Assembly: GCA_002471665.1 (NCBI GenBank)
Contig: DKQK01000025.1
Coordinates: forward strand, 218,920 to 282,919
Source of the DNA: Gammaproteobacteria bacterium UBA7310
Lineage (GTDB): Bacteria; Pseudomonadota; Gammaproteobacteria; Pseudomonadales; Ketobacteraceae
DNA length: 64,000 nt
Direction: 5' to 3'
Part shown: piece after piece, positions 34,709 to 41,984 of the stretch
Position numbering within the stretch: position 1 is the first letter of the stretch
How the letters are laid out: each line of letters opens with the position of its first letter
Notes under the pieces: model-generated
Databases searched by the model: none
What the model was told of the DNA's origin: nothing
The model's input: the letters and a program-made list of their open reading frames with translations, nothing else
Translations under genes and position numbers: made by a program

Positions 34709-35404
34709 TTACGGCAAGCTGGACAGCACATCCTGCAAGGCCTGCCTGGGATTCGGCGCCTGGGCAATGGGCCGTCCAATCACCATATAATCCACACCCG
34801 CCGCCACCGCCTGCGGCGGTGTCATAACCCGGCGCTGATCGCCGGTTTCACTCCCCTGCGGGCGGATACCGGGGGTCACCAGTTTAAAATCGCCCCCCAG
34901 TGCCGGCTTTAAAACCGGTGCCTCCTGGGCAGAACACACCACCCCATGCAACCCACAATCCTTCGCCAACGCAGCCAAACGCTGCACATGCTGTATCGGT
35001 TCCACATCCAGCCCCACTTCAACCAGGTCTGAACGCTCCATGCTGGTCAACACCGTCACCGCAATCAGCTGGGTGCCGGTGCCGGTTTGCGCTATCGCTT
35101 TAGCAGCAGCCTCCATCATGCGCCGGCCGCCGGACGCATGCACATTGACCATCCACACCCCCAGGTCCGCGGCCACAGAACAGGCTCGCGCCACCGTATT
35201 GGGGATGTCGTGAAACTTGAGATCGAGAAACACATCGAAGCCTTTCTCATGCAGTGCTTTCACCACGCCAGGGCCTTCCCGGGTGAACAGCTCTTTTCCC
35301 ACCTTGACCCGGCATTTACCGGGATCAAGCTGATCCGCTACCTCCAGGGCCTGCTCACGATATTGAAAATCCAAAGCAACAATCACAGCGGATTGGCATG
35401 CCAT
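34709..35404 (-). CDS. pyrF: orotidine 5'-phosphate decarboxylase, 231 aa
   Basis: The last step of UMP synthesis. VALDF near residue 10 carries the first aspartate, DLKFHDIPNTV near 60 holds the Asp-Lys-Asp catalytic set, VTPGIRPQG near 186 binds the phosphate, and YMVIGRPI near 215. The length is standard. AGGAG precedes the ATG. It follows lapB on the same strand by 40 bases. Confidence 0.97.
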   Translation of the reverse strand: MACQSAVIVALDFQYREQALEVADQLDPGKCRVKVGKELFTREGPGVVKALHEKGFDVFLDLKFHDIPNTVARACSVAADLGVWMVNVHASGGRRMMEAAAKAIAQTGTGTQLIAVTVLTSMERSDLVEVGLDVEPIQHVQRLAALAKDCGLHGVVCSAQEAPVLKPALGGDFKLVTPGIRPQGSETGDQRRVMTPPQAVAAGVDYMVIGRPIAQAPNPRQALQDVLSSLP

Positions 35405-35444
35405 TAGTCAGCTCCTGTTTTACATTATTGCCAAGCGGCCCGGG

Positions 35445-36617
35445 TTATTCGCCTTCCACCCCCTGGATAGGTCGGACCGACCCCCAGGTTTTACAGGTAG
35501 GGCATTTCCAGTGCAGCGTTTTGCCATCAAATCCGCAATCCGTGCAACGATAGATGGGTTTATCTTTAATAAGTTTCTGGGTAAACGCCTGCAGGATGGC
35601 GAGGTTTTCCTTTTCTTCACCGCCTGCCCGCTCCATCTGTAAACTGATCAGCCGGTCCAGCCCCTTGACTGAAGGGCGCTTTTTCAGATATTCCGACAAC
35701 ACATAGGTACCCGCCTGATCGCCTTCCAAACGGGCAACCAGGTTGGACAGTTCAATCACAATGGAGATGGCGGGCGACTTTTCCAGGCACTCAAACAGGT
35801 ATTTGGACAGGTCATTCATGTTCCCCAGCTTTTCGTAATTCACCAACAGCAGGGGCAAGGTATCTGGGACGAAGGCGGGATCCTGCTCCAGAACCCGGCG
35901 TAACGCCTTGACGGCTTCCTTGGGATTGTTGGCTTCGGTTTCCAGTTCAGCCAGAACCATGCTGGCGCGAACGCAATATTTGTCAACCTGCAGTGCTTTC
36001 TTTAGCTCACGCCGGGATTGCACATAATCCCCCATTTTAAGATTCTGTTCCGCCAGCTCGCAATGATAATGCGCCATCTTCACCTGCAAGGGTTTTCCCT
36101 TGTTGATGAGCTTCTCCGCCACCTCAATACAGGGTGCCCACTCCCGCTCCTGTTCGTAAATGGTCAGTAGGTACTCCAGCGCCCGAACCTGATTCAGGTT
36201 ATCCTCTTCGGCAATTTCCTTGAGCAAACGCTCGGACCGGTCCAACACACCGGCATTTAAATAATCCCGCGCCAGCTCCAGCTTGACCGCCGCATGCTGT
36301 GCTTTCGTCAAATCCGAGCGCGCCAGCAAATCCTGGTGAATACGGATGGATCGATCGACCTCACCCCGGCGGCGATACAGGCTGCCCATTACGATATGGG
36401 TCTCGAATGTGTCGCCGTTCACATCCAACGTTTTTAACAGAAGATCAACGGCTTCATCCTGCTTTTCGTTTAATAACAGGTTCAAGCCATCATAATATTC
36501 CTTACCCACGCCACCGGCTGCTTCCACCGCAACACTTTTCTTGCGCTCGGTTTTACCCAGCAGCCAGCCAATGACAATGGCGACAAACAGTAGAATGCCG
36601 ACGAACAAGTCCACCAT
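35445..36617 (-). CDS. lapB: lipopolysaccharide assembly protein B (YciM), 390 aa
   Basis: An inner-membrane anchored regulator that couples FtsH to LpxC degradation and so limits LPS synthesis. One N-terminal membrane helix (VDLFVGILLFVAIVIGWLLG, residues 2-21), then about nine TPR-like helix pairs, then a C-terminal rubredoxin-type zinc or iron knuckle with CTDCGFD and CPTCKTW (four cysteines, about 357-376). Length 390 matches E. coli. It begins 1 base after the lapA stop, so the pair is coupled. Confidence 0.96.
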   Translation of the reverse strand: MVDLFVGILLFVAIVIGWLLGKTERKKSVAVEAAGGVGKEYYDGLNLLLNEKQDEAVDLLLKTLDVNGDTFETHIVMGSLYRRRGEVDRSIRIHQDLLARSDLTKAQHAAVKLELARDYLNAGVLDRSERLLKEIAEEDNLNQVRALEYLLTIYEQEREWAPCIEVAEKLINKGKPLQVKMAHYHCELAEQNLKMGDYVQSRRELKKALQVDKYCVRASMVLAELETEANNPKEAVKALRRVLEQDPAFVPDTLPLLLVNYEKLGNMNDLSKYLFECLEKSPAISIVIELSNLVARLEGDQAGTYVLSEYLKKRPSVKGLDRLISLQMERAGGEEKENLAILQAFTQKLIKDKPIYRCTDCGFDGKTLHWKCPTCKTWGSVRPIQGVEGE

Positions 36618-36618
36618 A

Positions 36619-36930
36619 TCAGGTGGTTTCCTTTATGGTTCGCTCACGTAGCTTTTTTAATTCTTTTTCCAGCTTGCTGCTCTGACGTCGGGCCGCAGCC
36701 ACTTCGATACCCAGTACGATACAGATCAATACACACAATCCGATTCCGACCAGCACTCCACCAAAGAAGAACGCCATACCAAAGCGGGCAACGCTCATCT
36801 CGATTGGCTCAGCAAAATAAATAAGATCAACCTGGATATCGTGGTCGTTCTGAATCTGGTACATACCCAACACCAAAGACACCAGCAGAATCACGATCAC
36901 GATCAGAAAGGCTTTAACAATATTTCCCAT
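36619..36930 (-). CDS. lapA: lipopolysaccharide assembly protein A (YciS), 103 aa
   Basis: A small inner-membrane protein with two membrane helices (about residues 5-23 and 47-72) and a charged coiled-coil tail (RRQSSKLEKELKKLRERT). Its partner is LapB. It lies between ihfB and lapB, as in Pseudomonas. A GAGC-type ribosome site lies before the ATG. Confidence 0.93.
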   Translation of the reverse strand: MGNIVKAFLIVIVILLVSLVLGMYQIQNDHDIQVDLIYFAEPIEMSVARFGMAFFFGGVLVGIGLCVLICIVLGIEVAAARRQSSKLEKELKKLRERTIKETT

Positions 36931-37029
36931 GTTGTGCTCTTTTTAGCAGCGAAACGCACCCAAGGTGCGCAAAAAAAACGGCATGGGGGTAATCATGCCG
37001 TTTTTATCAGGGAATTCAAGCGAATACAC

Positions 37030-37335
37030 CTACACCATTGGGCCTTCGGACTCTTCTTCACTGTTAACGCGATCCCGTAGTTCCTTACCCGGCTTGAAGT
37101 GGGGTACGTACTTTCCGGTAAGATCCACCGATTCACCGGTTTTGGGATTGCGCCCCAACCGGGGAGCCCGGTAGTGCAAAGAGAAACTGCCGAAACCCCT
37201 AATCTCGATTCTGCCTCCCGTGGCCAACGCCTGCGACATCTCTTCAAGCATGGTTTTCACCGCCAGCTCAACGTCCTTCTGGGACAGTTGGGATTGCTTT
37301 TGAGCAACCCGCTCAATCAGCTCTGACTTGGTCAA
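37030..37335 (-). CDS. ihfB: integration host factor beta subunit, probable TTG start, 101 aa
   Basis: Partner of IhfA in the DNA-bending heterodimer. TKSELIERVAQKQSQL at the start, GGRIEIRGFGSFSLHYR in the body and the arm RNPKTGESVDL are diagnostic. The family normally begins M-T-K-S-E; here that position is TTG (37335), with GTG just before it and AAGGA eight bases upstream. The in-frame ATG 14 codons earlier lacks a ribosome site and would add non-family residues. rpsA, the usual upstream gene, is absent; a divergent rhomboid gene is there instead. Confidence 0.93.
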   Translation of the reverse strand: MTKSELIERVAQKQSQLSQKDVELAVKTMLEEMSQALATGGRIEIRGFGSFSLHYRAPRLGRNPKTGESVDLTGKYVPHFKPGKELRDRVNSEEESEGPMV

Positions 37336-37704
37336 CACGGAATTCCTTAGATTATCGTTTGTCCCGTTGTCTTCCATTTTCGCAGTACCTCCCGCAGTAC
37401 TTGTTTCCCTTAAGCGCCAGTTGCGCAATACGTTTTCTGCACCTGATTACGAGACAGCAGGACAATGTAGCTTAACTCGTTGAGAAAACTGTATTTATTA
37501 ATGTAACTCATGTTTTAAATATAGCAAACTCTGGTGCTTTGCAAGCTCATAATTTAGCCAAAGCCAAACTGACCGCATAGTCACACCCATATATGGTTAA
37601 TTTACGTACAAGCATAGAACCATTCACTCTAAAAACCTGTTTTTCCTGATTTTTTCAAAGTTTGCTTTAATTAGAACAACAACTTTCCAGAAGGATTCCA
37701 TGGC
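37336..37704. other. 369-base divergent intergenic region ihfB / rhomboid
   Basis: AT-rich with no gene. For ihfB (minus strand) a possible promoter is TTGCAA at 37539-37544 with TATATT at 37518-37523, a short spacer of 15. For the rhomboid gene the T-rich stretch at 37650-37675 may carry the promoter. No repeats or hairpins of note. Confidence 0.35.
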
Positions 37705-39150
37705 ATGTTGATTATTCCGGCAGAAAGGGGCATTGACTGGCGGCGGGCACCGGTGGTCACGGGGGCATTGATCCTGATCTGTTGTGTGGTGTATTTCGCC
37801 TGGCAGTGGCATGACGACCAGCGCCTGTACAAGGCGGCGGAGTATTACATTGATCATGGCCTGCTGCAGCTTGAATACACGAACTACATCAGCCACCTGC
37901 ACCAGAATCAACGGGATATCGAGGCGCTGGAGCTGGAGGCCGCCTGGGAAGAAGATGCAGCGCTGTACATCAGTTACTACATTCTCTCTGACCGGTCTTT
38001 TACTGTAGAAATGGACAAAACGGATGCGCGCTTCTGGGGTGCCGACGTGTACCAGCAATGGCGTACGGACCGTAGCGAAGTAAATGCCATGGTGGCGGAT
38101 GTGAGCGCCTTTAAAATGGGCCTGATTCCCGCCGACAGCAGGCCAATAACCTATCTTACTTACCAATTCATGCACGGCAGCACACTGCACCTTATCGGCA
38201 ACATGGTGATTCTGGCACTGACCGGAGTGGCTGTGGAAGCGGCCATTGGCTCCACTTATTTTCTATTGAGCTATTTGTTTTGTGGGGTCATCGCCGGGCT
38301 GTTCTTCGCCCTGTTCAACTGGGGCGGGCACCTGCCCCTGGTCGGTGCATCCGGATCCATTTCAGGGGTGATGGGCATGTACGCGGCACTTTACGGCCTG
38401 CGCAAAATCAAGTTCTTTTACAGTGTGATTTTTTACTTCGGCTACTTTACCGCCCCTGCCCTGGTCATGCTACCCATCTGGCTGGCCTGGGAGATCATCA
38501 ACGCCATCTGGGGTGGCGCTGACGGTGTCGCCTATACCGCCCATGCGGGAGGCTTGTTGGCCGGAGGCCTGCTCATGCTGGCGGGAAGAAAGTACCTGAT
38601 TCAGGTGGAGGAAACGTATCTGGATCAGGCGCCGGATGAAGATGAAGCCTACCGCAAAGCCCTGGACGATTTTCTCAAGCAGCTGGCGGCATTTAACTTC
38701 GATGCAGCGAACCGCAAACTGACCTCCCTGGAGGAGCACTACGGCGATAGAAACGCCGTGCTGGAGCAGCGCTATCTGCTGGAAAAACTGAATCCGGAAT
38801 CACCGGCATTCCATGAATGCGCTCACCGCTTGCTGGCACGCACCACGCAGGACACCGCCACCATGCACATGCTGCACGATGTCTACTGTGACTACCTGAA
38901 ACAGAAAAATGCGCACAATCTGCCCGACGAGATACTGCTGAAGCTGATGCTGCAATTCTGCCAGATTGATGCCTGGGACACGGTTGAATCCATGATCAGG
39001 GAAGCACAACAAAGACGAATGCGCGATCCGATGCTGGTGAAAGTACTGCGGCTGCTGGCTCGCGGTGTCAGCGAGCAGGGTGAACACCATCAGGGCAATC
39101 AATTTCGCGATATGGCAGACAGTCTGGAGCAATCGCTGCAGCAAACATAG
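37705..39150 (+). CDS. rhomboid family intramembrane serine protease with extra domains, 481 aa
   Basis: A membrane protease that cuts substrates within or near the bilayer. The first helix is residues 17-34. An unusual hydrophilic stretch of about 115 residues (36-150) comes before the core. The core has HGSTLHLIGNM, a Ser-His dyad (Ser216 in GASG, His280 in TAHAGG) and six helices up to about 297. A cytosolic helical, TPR-like region follows (about 305-481). Usual rhomboids are 200-300 residues, so both additions are notable. Start ATG 37705 with AAGGA upstream. Monocistronic; its substrate is unknown. Confidence 0.88.
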   Translation: MLIIPAERGIDWRRAPVVTGALILICCVVYFAWQWHDDQRLYKAAEYYIDHGLLQLEYTNYISHLHQNQRDIEALELEAAWEEDAALYISYYILSDRSFTVEMDKTDARFWGADVYQQWRTDRSEVNAMVADVSAFKMGLIPADSRPITYLTYQFMHGSTLHLIGNMVILALTGVAVEAAIGSTYFLLSYLFCGVIAGLFFALFNWGGHLPLVGASGSISGVMGMYAALYGLRKIKFFYSVIFYFGYFTAPALVMLPIWLAWEIINAIWGGADGVAYTAHAGGLLAGGLLMLAGRKYLIQVEETYLDQAPDEDEAYRKALDDFLKQLAAFNFDAANRKLTSLEEHYGDRNAVLEQRYLLEKLNPESPAFHECAHRLLARTTQDTATMHMLHDVYCDYLKQKNAHNLPDEILLKLMLQFCQIDAWDTVESMIREAQQRRMRDPMLVKVLRLLARGVSEQGEHHQGNQFRDMADSLEQSLQQT

Positions 39151-39314
39151 CCTTGGCGATGGCCAGTGATGTAACACCATCGGCCATTGACCGGAATCCA
39201 CCCCGAATCCGCACTTTTGGTCATGTCCGGGCAGGTCTGATTTGGTTAAGCTGAGAAAGCAATGACCACCAAGTCACCGCCATAAACAACAATAATCCCC
39301 AACAGGAGCCCCAC

Positions 39315-40565
39315 ATGATCGAATGGAGTGAACCCCAACGCATGCTGCGTACCGCGGTTCGACAATTTGTTGAACGGGAAATCGCCCCCAATCTGGATCA
39401 ACTGGAACACGGTGACACCCCACCCTACGACACCCTGCGTAAATTTCTGAAAACGTTTGGCATCGATGCCATGGCCAAACAACGGTTTGAAAGCGAACTG
39501 GCCAAAGATCGCGCCCAGCTGGCCGGCGAACCGCCCGCCCAGAAAGACGAGCAGGATCCGGCCACCGCCGAGATGATGCGGGGTGAAGAGACCGCCATGC
39601 GTATGATTCCCACCATCGAACTTTGCCGTTATTGCCCCGGCATGGTAACCGCCATGGGTGTCAGCATGGGGCTGACCGCCGGTACCATCATGTCCCGGGG
39701 CACCCCCGGGCAAAAAGAACGCTGGGCGCTGGATCTCCTCACCATGGATAAGATTGGTGCCTGGGCCATCACCGAGCCCAATTCCGGTTCTGATGCCTTC
39801 GGCAGTATGAAATCCACCTGTCGCCGCACCGAGGATGGCGGCTATGTACTGAACGGCAATAAAACCTTTATTACCAATGGCCCCTACGCCGACACCATTG
39901 TATTTATCTGCAAGCTGGATGAACCCGGTGTTGAGCCCCGTAACCGAAAAGTGTTGAGCTTCGTGCTGGACACCGGCATGAAGGGTTTAAGCCAGAGCAA
40001 ACCTTTCCGGAAAATGGGCATTCATTCTTCCCCCACTGGTGAACTGTTTTTACAGGACGTTAAAGTCGGCAAGGATCGGCTGCTGGGTGAAAGCGAAGAC
40101 GTTTCCTACCGCAGCGGGGTCAAGGATACCTTCTCAGCCGAGCGTTCCGGGGTTGCCGCCATGGCGCTGGGGATTACCGAACGTTGCCTTGAGCTGAGTG
40201 TGAAATACGCCAACGAACGGGTTCAATTTGGCAAACCCATCGGAGAATTCCAGCTGATCCAGGCCAAACTGGCAAAAATGGAGATTGCACGGATAAATCT
40301 GGAAAACCTGGTGTTTCGCTACATCGAGACCGTTGCCAAAGGGCGCAGTATGAGCCTGGCAGAAGCTTCCGCCATGAAACTGTATGCCGCGCAGACGGCG
40401 GTGGAAGTGGCCATGGAAGCGGTGCAGATTCACGGCGGAAACGGTTATATGGCGGAGTACCAGGTGGAACAACTGGCCCGTGACGCCAAGATCCTGCAGA
40501 TATACGGTGGCACCGATGAGATCCAGATCACCCACATTGCCCGGGATTTGTTGTCGCGGGGGTAG
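39315..40565 (+). CDS. acyl-CoA dehydrogenase, 416 aa
   Basis: A FAD enzyme of beta-oxidation. ITEPNSGSDAFGSMKS near residue 153 is the family signature; NGNKTFITNGPY follows. A charged insert of about 30 residues (about 60-95, rich in Glu, Lys, Gln and Pro) lies in the N-terminal helical domain. The C-terminal motif is YGGTDEIQ, so the medium-chain-type catalytic Glu is replaced by Gly; the glutamate in FSAERSG is the likelier base. Chain length is unknown. It stands alone; the next gene converges on it with 35 bases between. Confidence 0.85.
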   Translation: MIEWSEPQRMLRTAVRQFVEREIAPNLDQLEHGDTPPYDTLRKFLKTFGIDAMAKQRFESELAKDRAQLAGEPPAQKDEQDPATAEMMRGEETAMRMIPTIELCRYCPGMVTAMGVSMGLTAGTIMSRGTPGQKERWALDLLTMDKIGAWAITEPNSGSDAFGSMKSTCRRTEDGGYVLNGNKTFITNGPYADTIVFICKLDEPGVEPRNRKVLSFVLDTGMKGLSQSKPFRKMGIHSSPTGELFLQDVKVGKDRLLGESEDVSYRSGVKDTFSAERSGVAAMALGITERCLELSVKYANERVQFGKPIGEFQLIQAKLAKMEIARINLENLVFRYIETVAKGRSMSLAEASAMKLYAAQTAVEVAMEAVQIHGGNGYMAEYQVEQLARDAKILQIYGGTDEIQITHIARDLLSRG

Positions 40566-40600
40566 TACCTCCCAAACTTCGCTGCAGATTGCTGGCCCTG

Positions 40601-41251
40601 CTATTGCGCGGGGCTTCTCTGCCTGTCCACAATCACCGGTTGCAGAAACGCCAAAACGTTATCCGCAATCAGTGGCTGCGCTTCCACATTGGGGTGAATA
40701 CGATCTGCCTGCATCAACTTATCCTGCCCGCCTACCCCATCCAACAGAAACGGCAATAATGGCACATCGTTGCGTGCCGCAACGGTCACGAACACCTGCT
40801 CGAAGCGGGTGCGGTACTTGCTGCCGTAGTTGGGCGGAATTTTGATCCCCGCCAGCAGGGGTTGGGCACCCTGTTGTTTCACGGTGTCCACCATGGCTTG
40901 CAGATTCGCTTCCATGGCCGACAGTGACATGCCGCGCAAGCCATCATTGCCACCCAGCTCGATCAACACCCAGTCCGGGTTCTCACGCTGCAGCAACGGC
41001 TCAATGCGCGACCGGCCGCCAGATGTGGTATCACCGCTGATACTGGCATTCACCACCTGGATGGGTTCCTCGCGCGCTTGCAGGGATTGCCGCAAAAGAT
41101 GCACCCACTCCTTACCCTGCGGGATACCGTAACCTGCGCTCAGGCTGTCTCCCACGATCAGCAATACCGGGCTTTGCTGCGCGCTTGAGGCCAGCGGCCA
41201 GGCCATCAGAGTTAGAATTAAACTAAATAGAGCAACGCACTGTCTTATCAT
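40601..41251 (-). CDS. tesA: TesA-type GDSL esterase / lysophospholipase L1, 216 aa
   Basis: A periplasmic SGNH hydrolase (acyl-CoA thioesterase I / lysophospholipase L1 / arylesterase). The signal peptide ends near SSAQQ (residue 24). Block I is GDSLSAGYG with the nucleophile Ser36, block III is GGNDG, and the Asp-His pair is in ADRIHPN near the C-terminus. The length is standard. It is divergent from the ybbA-ybbP ABC operon, an arrangement conserved from E. coli to Pseudomonas. Confidence 0.93.
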   Translation of the reverse strand: MIRQCVALFSLILTLMAWPLASSAQQSPVLLIVGDSLSAGYGIPQGKEWVHLLRQSLQAREEPIQVVNASISGDTTSGGRSRIEPLLQRENPDWVLIELGGNDGLRGMSLSAMEANLQAMVDTVKQQGAQPLLAGIKIPPNYGSKYRTRFEQVFVTVAARNDVPLLPFLLDGVGGQDKLMQADRIHPNVEAQPLIADNVLAFLQPVIVDRQRSPAQ

Positions 41252-41297
41252 TTGTTAGCATAACCCTTTGGCTTAATTTGCAGGGATTTCAAGACTT

Positions 41298-41984
41298 ATG
41301 ACCAGTATGCCGCAAAACGGCAACCCCGTCCTCCAGGCCAGCGCAGTCATCAAGACTGTCTCGATGCCGGACCAGGAACTCACCATTCTCTCAGGCATTG
41401 ATCTCACCGTTATGGCGGCAGAATCCCTGGCCATTGTGGGGGAATCCGGCTCCGGAAAATCAACCTTACTTGGACTTCTGGCCGGCTTGGATGTTCCCTC
41501 AAGTGGTGCCATCAGCCTGATGGGCCAGGCGCTGAACAGCATGACCGAAGATCAGCGTGCCGCGGTGCGGGCAGCTCACGTGGGCTTTGTATTCCAATCC
41601 TTTCAGTTGCTGCCGAATCTGACTGCATTGGAAAACGTGATGTTGCCGCTGGAAATCGCAGACGAAAAAGCGGTGCCGGAGCGGGCGCGCAATATGTTGG
41701 CCAAAGTGGGGCTGGAGAAACGCTTGAATCATTATCCCAGCCAACTTTCCGGTGGTGAACAGCAACGGGTGGCACTGGCCCGGGCCTTTGTTACCGAACC
41801 GGATATCCTGTTTGCCGATGAGCCCACCGGGAACCTGGATACCCATACCGGGGAGGCCATTGCGGATCAGCTGTTTGAATTGAATGCCTCCCTGGACACC
41901 ACCCTGATTCTGGTCACCCACGACATGCATCTGGCCCGACGTTGCGCGCGCACGGTCACCATGAATGCCGGACAGCTGCAATGA
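41298..41984 (+). CDS. ybbA: ABC transporter ATP-binding protein, YbbA-like, 228 aa
   Basis: The ATPase of a type VII, LolD/MacB-like exporter. Walker A is GESGSGKST near residue 50, the signature LSGGEQQRVALARA near 149, Walker B ILFADEPTGNLD, and VTHD as the H-loop. ATG at 41298. Its stop overlaps the permease start (ATGA), so they are translationally coupled. Together with the divergent TesA it forms a conserved module whose cargo is unproven. Confidence 0.92.
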   Translation: MTSMPQNGNPVLQASAVIKTVSMPDQELTILSGIDLTVMAAESLAIVGESGSGKSTLLGLLAGLDVPSSGAISLMGQALNSMTEDQRAAVRAAHVGFVFQSFQLLPNLTALENVMLPLEIADEKAVPERARNMLAKVGLEKRLNHYPSQLSGGEQQRVALARAFVTEPDILFADEPTGNLDTHTGEAIADQLFELNASLDTTLILVTHDMHLARRCARTVTMNAGQLQ

